DNA from: CAJQPP01 sp963793465
GTDB taxonomy: Bacteria > Planctomycetota > Planctomycetia > Pirellulales > Pirellulaceae
Assembly: GCA_963793465.1 (NCBI GenBank)
Contig: CAWCAJ010000001.1
Location: 1,054,001 to 1,118,000, forward strand
DNA length: 64,000 nt
Direction of reading: 5' to 3'
Under the pieces are notes generated by a model, which was not told the DNA's origin, did not search any database, and worked only from the letters and a program-made list of their open reading frames with translations. Within the stretch, counting starts at the first letter, position 1, and every line of letters begins with the position of its first letter. Position numbers and translations under genes: made by a program. Shown one piece after another: positions 43,974 to 54,221 of this stretch.

Positions 43974-44702
43974 TCATGGTGCACCGGCCGGTGGCGGGGG
44001 ATCTGGCCGTTCCAGCACGCCTGGCGGTTCGCTGAAGGCAGCCATCAACCTGGGAACGGTGACCCCCATCGACACATAGATGGACATAAAGGTCTCCACA
44101 GACATTTCGACGGGTGCGACGGAGTCGGCGGGTACAAACAACAAGCCACCTCCGATGGGAACTGGGGATTGCGGTACCAGGACCACGTGATGATCGCGGC
44201 CATTCAGCTGGATCGGCTCGGGGGTTGGCAATAACGCCAGCACGGAAGCTCCTCCGCGGTCACCGAATTGGCAAACCACGACGCTCATCCCCTTCATTTT
44301 GTCGTCACCCTGTTTGTCCACCATATCCACGATCTGCTTGGAGGCATCATAGACTTTGCCCACCAACGGTACTCGACGCAGCACGGCTTCCGTCAGCTGG
44401 GCAAACAAACGCCGCATCCCGGATTCCACGAAAAATCCCAGGATAAAAATCGCAGCCAACACGCCGATCCAGCCAATCGCGTATGCCACCGTTGGATTAT
44501 TGACAAACCGCAACCCAACTCTGCTGAGCAAATCGCCAAGAAACGTATTGGGTCCAATGAAGCCACTCAGGAAGTTGATCACCCAGGAGACAACGGCCAC
44601 GGTAATGACCAGAGGCAGGACCGCAAAAACGCCCGCCAGAAAATACCTGGTCAGGCGTTGGATCGAGGAGGTCGGTACCGAATTTGCCATGTCGTTTGCC
44701 AA
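43974..44702 (-). CDS. DUF502 family membrane protein
   Basis: 242 residues with two membrane helices near the N-terminus (YFLAGVFAVLPLVITVAVVSWVIN has the first; AIGWIGVLAAIFILGFFVES the second). The DUF502 signature VPLVGKVYDASKQIVD and the GDRGGASVLALLPTPEP, ..VPQSPVPIGGGLLFVP and VEMSVETFMSIYVSMGV stretches are typical. The family is widespread and of unknown function. It appears to be monocistronic, with 278 bp of unmarked sequence upstream. Confidence 0.9.
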   Translation of the reverse strand: MANDMANSVPTSSIQRLTRYFLAGVFAVLPLVITVAVVSWVINFLSGFIGPNTFLGDLLSRVGLRFVNNPTVAYAIGWIGVLAAIFILGFFVESGMRRLFAQLTEAVLRRVPLVGKVYDASKQIVDMVDKQGDDKMKGMSVVVCQFGDRGGASVLALLPTPEPIQLNGRDHHVVLVPQSPVPIGGGLLFVPADSVAPVEMSVETFMSIYVSMGVTVPRLMAAFSEPPGVLERPDPPPPAGAP

Positions 44703-44980
44703 TCAACCGGGAATCTTTAAGTCTTCCGAGAAGGTGATTCTAGCAGCGGCCTACTCGGTTGACTATCGAATGACAGAAACAGCGGCGTAAAAGAAACAGC
44801 GGCGTAGGGGCAGATCGGCTGGGATCCCAAAAGGCAGGTCTCCTTTTCGATCCCATGGGACCGCATTGGATCCCGAGGGGGAATTTGCCGCCGGGGAATT
44901 CTCGCGGCCGGATGCAATCGAACCGCAGACTATTTCAAGCGTCGCCGGCCAGCCAGATGGCGGCACGCACGCCGGTTTGA

Positions 44981-46519
44981 CTATTCCGTCCCATCGGACT
45001 TGAAAGCCCTTTTCAACCGCCGGAAACTCAAGTGGGTTTGCAGGGCCAATTCCCCGGCACGTTCTGCGTCCTGGTCCTCGACCTCATGCTTGAGCAGCTC
45101 GAGGCTCTCTCGATAGATCCGCGCCTTGGTGCGATGATATTCACTGAGTTCCCCAGACCGGATGAAACTGCCAACTTCCAACCTGCGGGATAGATCCTCC
45201 AGGAACTGAATCCATTTCAAGGCACCTTCCCAGTTTTCAGCTCGGGCTGCACCGACCGCCTCGACGTTGAAAGCCGTCATCTCGTCCAGGGCCTCGTTTA
45301 CGGGAGGGTAGTAGACATAGCAACCAAGAATGCTGGCGGCTACCAGCCCGGCAACCGAGAGGCTGGCGATAACCGGGGTGGGCAAGTCCCGGTCTTTGCG
45401 TTCCCCCGAACTGCGGGCGGTAATCCAATTGTCAAGGCCGGTAGACCGGTCGAGTATCAGGAATACGGCGCCGGTCAGCATCATGAATGCCAGGATCAGG
45501 GAGCCACCCAATTCTTGATTGCCCCAATGCTTCTCCAACTCTCTGGCGACGGTTTGCCACTGTGCCATATCCGGGGTCGGAAAAGGATTGGTGTAGCTGT
45601 CAAACGCGTGCGTGTGTCCCGCGACCTCGACACCCTTGGGGTACAAAGGTTCACTGATGATCCATGACAATCCCAGGGTAATGACGGCCAGAACCGCAAA
45701 GAAAGTCAGCACGCTCCGCCAACCCATAAACCTTTCCAGACAAAAGACCAACCCCAGATTGAAGCCTGCCACAAAGATCAACAGGGAAAACGCCGCCCCC
45801 ACCGAGTTTCCATGTTGAAATATGGACCCGATCTGGCTCATCGCCGACAGCGGAGTGGAATACAGCGGCACGCCTGTGGCGGCCACCAGCACAGGAGCCA
45901 GCGGATTGTCCCTTTCCAGCATCGAAGACATGATCCCATGCGGCAAAATGGAACTAACACTCGCCGATCCCAGCATGCCGATGATCACCCACAAACTCGT
46001 GGGACTGAAAATCATCTCGGTGGATGTTCTGGCTACCGCCACAATTCGCCGTATTCCGTACTCAATGTCGGGTTCCGATTGCGCATCATCAGCGGGCGGG
46101 GCAGTGAAGAATCGATCCCAGACCAGGCCACCCAGGGTGACGATGATTAGCGAGCAGAAACCAAACGTAATAATCGCAACCGGATCGGAAAGCGTCAGTC
46201 CGTAAAGGACGGACAGGGGATTAAACAGAGGCGCGGTTAACGCGAAGGCGAACAGGGCTCCACCGCGGACCCCATTCCGATAGAGCGTGGCAACCACCGG
46301 AATCACGCCCAGCGAACATACGGGCAACAGCATCCCCCAGCACCAGCCGAGCAGGAGGCTCAACGGGCCCTGTCCGCCGAACATTCGCTGGATTCGCTGG
46401 GGGCCGATCATGACCTCAAAAACGCCTGCAATCACGAAACCAGCGGCCAGCCAGGGCGCAGCGTCGATCCAGGTCTGCCCCAACCGAAGCAGCAAGCCAA
46501 GCAAGAAACTGTTCATCAC
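44981..46519 (-). CDS. UPF0718/ArsP-like permease with soluble C-terminal domain
   Basis: 512 residues. About eight hydrophobic helices with the family pattern GMLLPVCSLGVIPVVATLYR and RGGALFAFALTAPLFNPLSV, where related permeases have C-S-C-G followed by P; here one Cys is Leu. The C-terminal ~100 residues are cytoplasmic or periplasmic and helical (SRRLEVGSFIRSGELSEYHR). Relatives move metal-like or organoarsenical ions, but the substrate is not fixed by sequence. It lies 18 bp after the His-rich lipoprotein gene, in the same operon as MoxR, so a role in metal handling is plausible. Confidence 0.78.
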   Translation of the reverse strand: MMNSFLLGLLLRLGQTWIDAAPWLAAGFVIAGVFEVMIGPQRIQRMFGGQGPLSLLLGWCWGMLLPVCSLGVIPVVATLYRNGVRGGALFAFALTAPLFNPLSVLYGLTLSDPVAIITFGFCSLIIVTLGGLVWDRFFTAPPADDAQSEPDIEYGIRRIVAVARTSTEMIFSPTSLWVIIGMLGSASVSSILPHGIMSSMLERDNPLAPVLVAATGVPLYSTPLSAMSQIGSIFQHGNSVGAAFSLLIFVAGFNLGLVFCLERFMGWRSVLTFFAVLAVITLGLSWIISEPLYPKGVEVAGHTHAFDSYTNPFPTPDMAQWQTVARELEKHWGNQELGGSLILAFMMLTGAVFLILDRSTGLDNWITARSSGERKDRDLPTPVIASLSVAGLVAASILGCYVYYPPVNEALDEMTAFNVEAVGAARAENWEGALKWIQFLEDLSRRLEVGSFIRSGELSEYHRTKARIYRESLELLKHEVEDQDAERAGELALQTHLSFRRLKRAFKSDGTE

Positions 46520-46537
46520 ACCTCCGCAGCAGACTGT

Positions 46538-47146
46538 TCAATCCGGGTATTTCTCGTCCCAGTACCAGTAGTCTTCTTCCAGGGATTCGAGGGATGCGAG
46601 CACATCCTGAAATCGGGTTGCCAGGACCCGAAATTGTGCTCTGCGTTTGACTCCATCACGTTCCGTCAGCTGACCCGTGAGTTCTGACAGTCGCCGGCTC
46701 AAAAGATTCACCTGGTCCCATACATTTTTTGGTAAATCGCTGTTTGCCGCGATGGACGGCAGCCAGCGTGTGATGTCATCGAGTTCCTCAAAAATCGAAA
46801 CGCGTACAACACTCGAGTGATGATCGTCGGCATGGTGGTGATCGTCTGCATGGTGATGATCGTCTGCATGGTGATGATCGTCTGCATGGTGGTGATCGTG
46901 TTCGTGGGTATGGTGATGCGGGAGGTCTGAGAACTCCCGATCCGCTGGCAGATCAGCATCCGCTACCAGTGCCGCATGTATCTCTTGCAGTCGGTTAACG
47001 GCCTCCGGAAAGCTATCCGGCTTATGGAAGTAAACCCGATGATCGTGGTGCTCCTCGGCTGCCTCACAGCCCCAGGAAAAAACCAGCAGAACGGCCAATA
47101 GACTGGTGCGACAAATTGATGGGCAGGTCATTTTCTCGTCGCTCAT
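46538..47146 (-). CDS. His-rich lipoprotein, probable metal-binding protein
   Basis: 202 residues from ATG 47146, which overlaps the MoxR stop by four bases. A lipoprotein signal (SLLAVLLVFSWGC) places it in the envelope. After EEHHDHRVYFHKP come a His-rich loop, HTHEHDHHHADDHHHADD and so on, with four to five copies of HHHADD. A helical tail follows (RRLSELTGQLTERDGVKRRA). The His/Asp clusters should bind zinc, nickel, cobalt or copper. Together with the permease downstream it forms a plausible metal-import or -export pair. The His part is coded by an 18-bp DNA repeat. Confidence 0.82.
   Translation of the reverse strand: MSDEKMTCPSICRTSLLAVLLVFSWGCEAAEEHHDHRVYFHKPDSFPEAVNRLQEIHAALVADADLPADREFSDLPHHHTHEHDHHHADDHHHADDHHHADDHHHADDHHSSVVRVSIFEELDDITRWLPSIAANSDLPKNVWDQVNLLSRRLSELTGQLTERDGVKRRAQFRVLATRFQDVLASLESLEEDYWYWDEKYPD
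46822..46911 (-). repeat. 18-bp tandem repeat encoding the His-Asp region
   Basis: Plus-strand units close to GATCGTCTGCATGGTGAT, four close copies at 46822, 46840, 46858 and 46876 and a diverged fifth. The repeat makes the number of His units likely to vary between strains. Confidence 0.92.
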
Positions 47147-48165
47147 GGCGTCCCCTTGATGGGACACTCGACACTGGCAAGGACTTCGTCGATTACGGCC
47201 TCGGAATCGGAGAAGTTGCCGGCTATCCGAACTGCGAGGACCGGCCGAGCAACCTGCTGAATGTCATCCGGCAAGACGAAATCCCGTCCCTGGATCAGTG
47301 CATTGGCCTGGGCCACGCGTTGCCATGTGATCAGGGCTCTGGGTGAGAGGCCATTACGAATCAGCTTGTGATTTCGGAAACAGGCGGCCAAATCCACGAG
47401 ATAACGTTGGATTTTCTCTGACACGAGAACTTCGGCAACTCGGTCTCGCCACCGAATCAAATCCTTGGGAGTCATCGCACGAACACCCGAATCCTGTCGT
47501 TCACTGCGTTTTCCGGCATGCCCCTTGAGAATAGCAATCTCATTCTCCTTGTCAGGATAACCGATACTCAACTTCATCGCGAAGCGGTCGAGTTGAGCTT
47601 CCGGCAAGTCAAACGTGCCCTGATGATCCACAGGATTCTGTGTCGCCACAACGAAAAAAGTCTCGGCCAGCGGAAAGGTGTTACCGTCGATGGTGACCTG
47701 ATTCTCACTCATGGCCTCGAACAGGGCGCTTTGCGTTCGTGGAGTCGCTCGGTTGATCTCGTCCGCCAGTAGCACGTCGGAAAAGACGGGTCCGCGGCGA
47801 AAATCAAATTCACCGGTATTTCGATTGAAGACGTTAAATCCGGTAATATCACTGGGCAGCAAGTCCGGAGTGCCCTGCACTCGTCCGTAGTTCCCTCCAA
47901 CTGCGGCAGCAATGGCCTTGCACAAGGTGGTCTTGCCAAGCCCTGGCATGTCGTCAAAGAGCATGTGTCCACCGGCCAACAGGCAGGCCATAACATATTC
48001 GATAACCTCTGTTTTGCCCTTCAGCGCCGCATTCAAGGCGAATCTCAAGTCGCTGATCATGGCCTGTGATTCGGGACCATTTGGTCGAGTTGTGCAGTCG
48101 CCACCACGCATTCCAGCGACTGGCGTCTGGGAGACATCGCCCAGTGCTTCGTGATCTCCATTCAT
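47143..48165 (-). CDS. MoxR family AAA+ ATPase (second copy)
   Basis: 340 residues and intact. Walker A GLGKT at 75-79, Walker B LADEINRATPRTQ around 133-145 and sensor ATQNPVDHQGT. The N-terminal 35 residues lack family similarity and an internal start at Met36 is possible. It sits 3 bp after the transglutaminase relic, and its stop overlaps the start of the His-rich lipoprotein. Its survival while the DUF58 and transglutaminase neighbours are broken suggests a separate role, perhaps with the downstream metal genes. Confidence 0.93.
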   Translation of the reverse strand: MNGDHEALGDVSQTPVAGMRGGDCTTRPNGPESQAMISDLRFALNAALKGKTEVIEYVMACLLAGGHMLFDDMPGLGKTTLCKAIAAAVGGNYGRVQGTPDLLPSDITGFNVFNRNTGEFDFRRGPVFSDVLLADEINRATPRTQSALFEAMSENQVTIDGNTFPLAETFFVVATQNPVDHQGTFDLPEAQLDRFAMKLSIGYPDKENEIAILKGHAGKRSERQDSGVRAMTPKDLIRWRDRVAEVLVSEKIQRYLVDLAACFRNHKLIRNGLSPRALITWQRVAQANALIQGRDFVLPDDIQQVARPVLAVRIAGNFSDSEAVIDEVLASVECPIKGTP

Positions 48166-48168
48166 GGA

Positions 48169-50583
48169 TTAACTGCTTCTCTGAAGTTGCTTGATACCTC
48201 GATAACCGAAAGCGGAAACCACCGCGCGGCAGTCCCGCAAGACTTCCCCCACATCCGATTCCGGCGGACGTTCCTGCAGCGGATGGTACAACCATCGTTC
48301 CAGGCAGCGGCAAAATCGGTTGAAGGCCTCCGTATCCTCCTCAATGCCGCTCAGCGACGAAAACAGTTGTCTGTGAAAACGCGTGGGGGACATGAAGATC
48401 GGCCGGGGGATCCCGGCCAGACGAGAACGCTGGTCGATCAGTTTTGTGGTATGTTCAACCGCTCGCCCGGGTGACAGCAGCAATAACGCATGCCAACAAA
48501 CTGTATGCATCCCACTTTTCAGCCAAGCCCGGCATCGATAAATCAACACGCAGCAGATTACCAGCAGAGAAACGAGAATCGGATGGCCCACGATTGCATC
48601 TCGGATCGCAATGGCGGCCAGGGTCAGGCGTTGCCATAAGGACAGGGCATAGGCGGGCTGTTGGAATCCCGGTGTTGGCTCAATGGGAATCCAGTACTTT
48701 CCGTCTAGCGATATTTCAGGCCAAACATGTATGTCGCCCGGCATCACAAGGGCTTCCCCGGACTGGCTGTCCAACCGCTCCTTGCGAACATAAAAGCCGT
48801 TGGCAATTCGGGTCGGTATTCCTAACTCGCGAATCATCAGCGCTGCGGTAGTGGCGAACATGTAGTCCGTACCACCACCACTGGACAACAGCCATGACGT
48901 AACATCCTGATTTCCCTCAGGCAGGAAATCGGCGGGTCGATGCTCAAACGACTGCCGGAGCCTGTCAACGACTGCGACCACCTTTTCCCAGTCGGTACGA
49001 CACCCCGCAGTCCATTGCCGGGCCAATCGGCGAACACTCTTCCCCCGTGCCGGGCTGGTCGCAGCCGATTCCGCTCCCAGTTTGCCACAGGTCCTTTTGT
49101 GCCTGCAAACGTTGAGGATCAACCAGCGCGTTATAAATATTGATTCCCGCAGTCCTCAATTGCAAAACGGTCATTTCTGGCAACCAGGGACTGCCGTTGT
49201 TAAGTCGGGCAACACCGTCCGCACCCACTCCAAAAAAATCCGGCTTGTTGACCTTGTCAATCAGGAACTCCTCCAAACAGGGAGGGGAGGGGAGGGACCG
49301 CGTGCCGCAGATTGATAACCTTGACCGCCTGAGACTGGGTGCCCGCAAAGATGGAATTTCCGGGGTGTTTCTGCAACATCATCCAGGTGTCGGCGTTGCG
49401 TTGCGTCGTCTGTACCGGCGTCAACGGCAACACCAACTGGCCGCTCCGTTCGTGGTTGCCTGCCAGACCTGTGGACGAGGACTGCAGGGCTGAATCCGAA
49501 CGCGATTGGAACCATACACCCTCCTCAAAGGAGTCGTACGTTTCCAGCGCCAGTCGTGTCGGCAAGACCCCCTGGTACAACAACAACGCATCCGAAAGCC
49601 GGTTCTCCAACTCGCGTTCTTTTCCCGGCGAATGCCGGACGGTGGAAAACTCGCTCGGTCGAGACGCCTTCTGGCTCTTGGCCATCTTCTCGTGGCTATG
49701 ACGAAAAAACTCTTCCTCCAACGAGACAGCCCGACTCAGGTGCTTGGGTTTACGTGGCAGCCCATAGAGGTCCGTTGCCACATCAAACAGCGTCGGCTTG
49801 TCGGATTCCATGAAAATATTGGAGTCGACGGGACCGAAAGACTGGGCGATATCGCTGGCGGCACGCACCTGATTGCCGTCGCCAACGCCTTCGCGGGCGA
49901 AATCATCTGACCAGCGATCACCTCCCGATGACCAAAACCAACCCGGCAACTCCACTTTGTTCGTCGAGGCGACGGTGGCAGTTAGCCCGCCTACCAGCAG
50001 CAGGCTGGCTAGCCGTCATCAGCACCGCGGTACCATGCGCCGACACTACGGATTCGCAATCATCGGCAAATTTCTCCTCCAACGACTGCCAGTAGCCGGT
50101 CATCGCCCGACCGAGCACAAGCCCGCCAAACAGCATCGCCAGGATACCGGTTGTCCAGTCCGCCGAAATGGCCATAACGATGAACACGCAGGTGGCGGCA
50201 AAAAGCGTGCTCAGGTTCTGGCTGGGCTTTGCGGTCGGCGACGATTGCCAAAGTCAGCGCAAGATTGGCAAATACCTGCAAAAAGACAACCTCACCGGAA
50301 TCACCGTAGCCCAACCGTCTTTCAAGCAGATCAAGCAGCAGGGGGCTACAGGATGCTCAACAAAATGAAGGGCAGCAGGATTCCTTCCGGCGCCGTCCCC
50401 TGAAGGACTGCGAGTGAGAAACGTACGGCAGGCAATGGCTATCGCCAATCCCAACGCCGGTTGAGCCAATATCGCCCAGCCCATCGTCCAATTGCAAGCT
50501 GCTCGCAGGTGCAACACCATGGCCAGGGCGATCATGGCGACGGCCACCGTCGACCTTATGGACTCAGGCGACTTTGCAAACAC
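48169..50583 (-). pseudogene. TgpA-like transglutaminase, broken by about six frameshifts
   Basis: Pieces of one transglutaminase-type membrane protein are spread over three frames. The order is N-terminal helices (ALAMVLHLRAACNWTMG; ILLPFILLSIL), GYGDSGEVVFLQVFANLALT, FIVMAISADWTTGILAMLFG, then KVELPGWFWSSGGDRW onward, EEFLIDKVNKPDFFG, and the core with LLSSGGGTDYMFATTAALMI, GIPTRIANGFYV, MPGDIHVWPEI, YWIPIEPTPG and a C-terminal helix. Frame changes fall near 50390, 50335, 50240, 50010, 49290 and 49085. The usual active-site Cys position appears as GGGTDYMF, so the catalytic Cys seems lost as well. It is the decayed counterpart of 8406-10832. Start GTG 50583 is a guess. Confidence 0.75.
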
Positions 50584-51822
50584 GACACCACTCCTTCCAC
50601 CCGCGTTCCAGTGCAACAAACGGATCTTGCTCCGGTTCGTCGATCACGACTACCAGGCTATTGTCCGTCCGCTGCAGGTGCCGCAGATCTTCTCTGGTAA
50701 CGACGAGCAGTTGAAAGGTGCCGGAGGAATTTCCGGGCGGGACGCCGTTGCGGTCGACGCCAGTAACCACCCACCGGAGCGGCGTTTGGCAACCCGGCAG
50801 AGCGAATCCGCATTCGCCCGCAGTCACCCCATCCAACAACGACAATTCGTCGAGCCATTCCTGCAACGCTCCGCGACTGGATCCAAGCCGCCGTCGTTCG
50901 GGAACCAACTCCCACGGTGATCTCGTGGCGGTGACCATGCAGATGACAAGCCAGCGATGCCGCAATCCGCACTTTCCAATCCAGGATTTCCTGTTGCACG
51001 TTGGCCGCCCCATGAGGGGTCAGGTCCAGATGTACCAGCACGTTGGGCTGGGATGGCGTCTGGCGTTCCATGAGAACAAGATCTTCATCGGTCTTGGCCG
51101 ATTGGGCCCAATTCACAAGTCGCAGCGACTCTCCCTCACGCCATATCCGGGCACCAAGGACGTCACCCTGGTCACCGGACTTGTCACGCATGGTGCCAAT
51201 CGTCGAGATACCGCTGCTGGCAAAGGCGGGCACGCCTCGCAGGCGACAGGTCCGGGGCCAAACCAGACACCGGCCTTGCTCTGTCTACTTTGCGGGAAGC
51301 ATGCCAGATCCCGAACGGGAAACCCGGTCACAATTTGGGCCGATTCCGCAGGGTATTCGCCGCGACGTTCCGGCGTGAATTTCCAGCGATAGGTATTCGT
51401 GGATAGTGGCGGTACGCGGGAGAGAGTCACCGCCAAAGCGAGCTGTCCGATTCATGCGGCGTGCCTGGCCAGGCGGTTGACAAATCCACCTGCCAATGCC
51501 AGTCCCCACAGTGGCACAGGGCTGCGATTGGATACCTTCAAGCTAACTTCCAATTCTTCACATGCTCCCGTCCACGAATGCGATCGACGGACAATTCGCA
51601 TGTACAAAACCGTAACTGTACCCATGGCCATACCAGTTGCAACGCGATGACCGCAACCAGCGATGCAAACATGAGCCAACCCGACCAGGCGTGAAACAGC
51701 CCGATCAACAAGGCCGCCAGCGCCGCCAGCAAATACCATCCAATGGGTTGCTTCAACCAGTAGACGTAGCGGTTCAGGCCAGGAAAAAAATCGGTGTTGA
51801 GGATTTTGTGCAGACGTTTCAT
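50564..51822 (-). pseudogene. DUF58 protein, broken by several frameshifts
   Basis: Remains of a DUF58 gene in several frames: membrane helices (GWYLLAALAALLIGLFHAW, FASLVAVIALQLVWPWVQLR), then ELEVSLKVSNRSPVPLWGLA, TYRWKFTPERRGEYPAESAQ, GISTIGTMRDKSGDQGDV followed by the DUF58 signature region ARIWREGESLRLVNWAQSAK, NVLVHLDLTPHG and a C-terminal LVVVIDEPEQDPFVALERGW. Frame changes occur near 51545, 51440, 51320, 51250 and 50900. The order DUF58, transglutaminase, MoxR is the reverse of the intact cassette, where MoxR leads. Overlaps the next relic by about 20 bases. Confidence 0.72.
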
Positions 51823-51897
51823 ATTCAGCGTTAAGACCCGCACGATGAAGTGCATTAATTCTGGCGGATTCCACAGGGTTATTTCAAAATGGGGACC

Positions 51898-51935
51898 GCT
51901 TGCCCGGTGTTCCCCGGCTGGAGGTCCGGGCAAGC
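51898..51935 (-). terminator. Perfect 10-bp inverted repeat after PEP-CTERM gene
   Basis: GCTTGCCCGG and CCGGGCAAGC enclose an 18-base loop, 25 bases beyond the PEP-CTERM stop. A T-run is lacking, so it may be a factor-dependent terminator or a stabiliser. Confidence 0.5.
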
Positions 51936-51959
51936 GGATTAGGTCCCTGAAAGTCGAGG

Positions 51960-52736
51960 TCAGGCCCTGACGCGTCGCCTTCCCATGACGACTCCACATA
52001 ATGCCAACAAAACGACTCCCGTTCCTGGCTCTGGAATCGCCGCACCAACACCAAAGGCTGGCAGAGCAAAATTGTCAAAATCGGAACTCGACATGCCATG
52101 GTTGAAAATAATCCAGAATGGATCGGAACTTAGATCCATGGTCCCGTCCGCCGTGGCGAAATCGCTTTGCAGCTGAAACATGATCCCGTAGGCGCCAAAA
52201 GGCGCGGTCGCATCGTTGAGCAAATCAAAAATCACATGATCATGGACATCACCGTCTCCATCGGCAAAACCGATAAACTGTGGGTTGTCGCCGGACACTA
52301 GCGAACCACCGTTCAGGATCAGATCGCCAGTCGCGACGGAGTTATCCAGGATCGCCAAGCCACCGGACGCCTGGAGAGAACCAGTTAGTGGGTTGTAAAA
52401 GTTCACGTAACCGACCCCGAAGTCCGAAAAGTTTGCCGCATTCAACGCTTGAAGCCAAATTTGGTCACCAGGGTTCACCAAAAGGCCTTCCCCCGCGTTG
52501 GTATTGAATCCGGGTTCATCCGCGGAAAAGTCTCCTGGCGTAAAAGGATCCAATTCCTCCATCTCGCTTTCGAACCAGGCAATTCCATCCTGGGTCACAC
52601 CCAAGGTCTCAAACAACAACGCCGATGGCGTAGTCAAACTGTCGTAACCCAACTCGATATCTCCTGCATGTTGTGCAGAAAGCACAGTCGGGAACAATGC
52701 AAGTACCACTACGGATACAGATTTCCAAAGTCTCAT
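51960..52736 (-). CDS. PEP-CTERM sorted exported protein
   Basis: 258 residues from ATG 52736 (AGGA eight bases upstream), with signal peptide (VSVVVLALFPTVLSA). The body is low in Cys, rich in Asp, Gly and Phe, and beta-like. The C-terminus carries IPEPGTGVVLLALCGVVMG followed by RRRVRA: PEP motif, hydrophobic helix and basic tail, the classical PEP-CTERM signal recognised by exosortase. An exosortase is not in the window. The gene follows a DUF1559 gene by 28 bp and is probably cotranscribed. Confidence 0.9.
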   Translation of the reverse strand: MRLWKSVSVVVLALFPTVLSAQHAGDIELGYDSLTTPSALLFETLGVTQDGIAWFESEMEELDPFTPGDFSADEPGFNTNAGEGLLVNPGDQIWLQALNAANFSDFGVGYVNFYNPLTGSLQASGGLAILDNSVATGDLILNGGSLVSGDNPQFIGFADGDGDVHDHVIFDLLNDATAPFGAYGIMFQLQSDFATADGTMDLSSDPFWIIFNHGMSSSDFDNFALPAFGVGAAIPEPGTGVVLLALCGVVMGRRRVRA

Positions 52737-52764
52737 TGAATCCTCTCCAAGCAAAAAAAAAGAA

Positions 52765-53898
52765 CTAATCTGACCAGGTCACGGGGTGGCCATCATCCCG
52801 ACCTCCGATAGCCCACCAAACCTCCCGGTCCACAGAATCAACAACAAAACGTAACGACCCGTCAGACATTGCCACATTGGCTCCACCCTTATGCCTACTA
52901 CTGGCAGCCACCACAAAATCGCCTTCATCCATGCTGGTGTTGTAGTGGCCAATATTGGAATTGGGTGGTGCCACATGCATATAAGTGGGAGCCACCAGCG
53001 GGGAACCACTTGACCACGAACGACCAATATGCGCGGACTCGAAAACATGCGAGTGGGAACTCGACATTTGAGATTCGATTTCAGCCAAGGACTCGTACCG
53101 TTCCAACAGGTGCAAGGACTGCAGTCGATGATCTCCGTTTTGGATAGCCTGCGCACTGTTTCCCGTCTGAATGAGGCGCTCGGAAACCAGGGCAGTCATG
53201 GATGCTCCATCTCGGATGTCCCTGAATCGAACACCCCCCCCCTGACGATGCCACGGAATCTCCGCCGATGGATGCATGAGTGAGATTACGCCATTGAAAG
53301 CGCCCGGAGTCGAGCGCGCCCTGTCCCCAAATCCTGTGGCGTAGGATGGCCAGCCTGCATTGCCGGCATAACTGCCGGGAGCTGGGTTGGCCGTACCGAG
53401 AATTACCGAGTTATCGAAATTGGGCGTATCTGATGGACAGAGAAAAGTACCAACGACCGCACCGACTGCCGCAGCATTCGGGTGGGCATCGCTCACCTTG
53501 TAACCGTTCTGATCTCCATTGTTGACATCCAGGTGAAACAGGCGATGCAGGTTGGATTCCTCGAGATGGGGCAACAGCGGCACCAGCCAACTGTAGTAGC
53601 CCGGCCCGAATACCCCCGCACCATTCGAAATTCCCGGGCCAATCTGGTTGACCGGAAATTTGCGTTGGCTCGACTCGAATGAATGAACGGACAAAGCAAT
53701 CTGCCGCATATTGTTCAGACACTCTACGCGCCGCGCAGATTCGCGAACCGACTGAATGGCCGGTAACAATAGTGCAACCAGAATTCCGATAATTGCAATC
53801 ACTACCAGCAATTCAATCAATGTAAACGCCTGTGTTTTTCGACGCTGACACCGAAACAAAAAACCCAGGGTGATTCGACCTCTCAGCTGGGAAGACAT
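52765..53898 (-). CDS. DUF1559 pseudopilin-like protein (H-X9-DG)
   Basis: About 377 residues; ATG 53898 is preferred (GAGG upstream) over 53913. The prepilin signal KTQAFTLIELLVVIAIIGIL, with Phe at the processing site region and Glu5-type residue, and ALLLPAIQSVRESARRVECL identify the type IV pilin/pseudopilin-like N-terminus. The C-terminus has RHKGGANVAMSDGSLRFV, the H-X9-DG motif of this very large planctomycete family. It would be processed by a prepilin peptidase and assembled or exported by a type II-like system. Function of individual members unknown. Confidence 0.93.
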   Translation of the reverse strand: MSSQLRGRITLGFLFRCQRRKTQAFTLIELLVVIAIIGILVALLLPAIQSVRESARRVECLNNMRQIALSVHSFESSQRKFPVNQIGPGISNGAGVFGPGYYSWLVPLLPHLEESNLHRLFHLDVNNGDQNGYKVSDAHPNAAAVGAVVGTFLCPSDTPNFDNSVILGTANPAPGSYAGNAGWPSYATGFGDRARSTPGAFNGVISLMHPSAEIPWHRQGGGVRFRDIRDGASMTALVSERLIQTGNSAQAIQNGDHRLQSLHLLERYESLAEIESQMSSSHSHVFESAHIGRSWSSGSPLVAPTYMHVAPPNSNIGHYNTSMDEGDFVVAASSRHKGGANVAMSDGSLRFVVDSVDREVWWAIGGRDDGHPVTWSD

Positions 53899-54221
53899 GG
53901 GGAGAAACCTCATTTAAAAAGCACTCACTGTGGTTGACGGGACCGAAACAAGCCAACTCGCATCGATTGCATGCCGAACAGCAAACCGGACAAACCAACG
54001 AAGCCAAGCATCGACCGCACTTGCGAACAAGGCGATTCAGACTGCGACAAAGGGACTGCGACTTGACTAACACGAAGTCACGAACACCTGGCATCCATTC
54101 AAGCTAAGCGGTAAAACCGGCCCCGTACGGAAGCGAACACTGACGCTTACGACGATGGTCGGACCGCCTGAAACCCTCAGAACTCTCCGCGCACGGAGCA
54201 CGGTTTCACCGCTCGTACAAT
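53899..54221. other. Intergenic region, nothing recognised
   Basis: 323 bp between two minus-strand genes; no gene, repeat or terminator seen. Confidence 0.45.
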
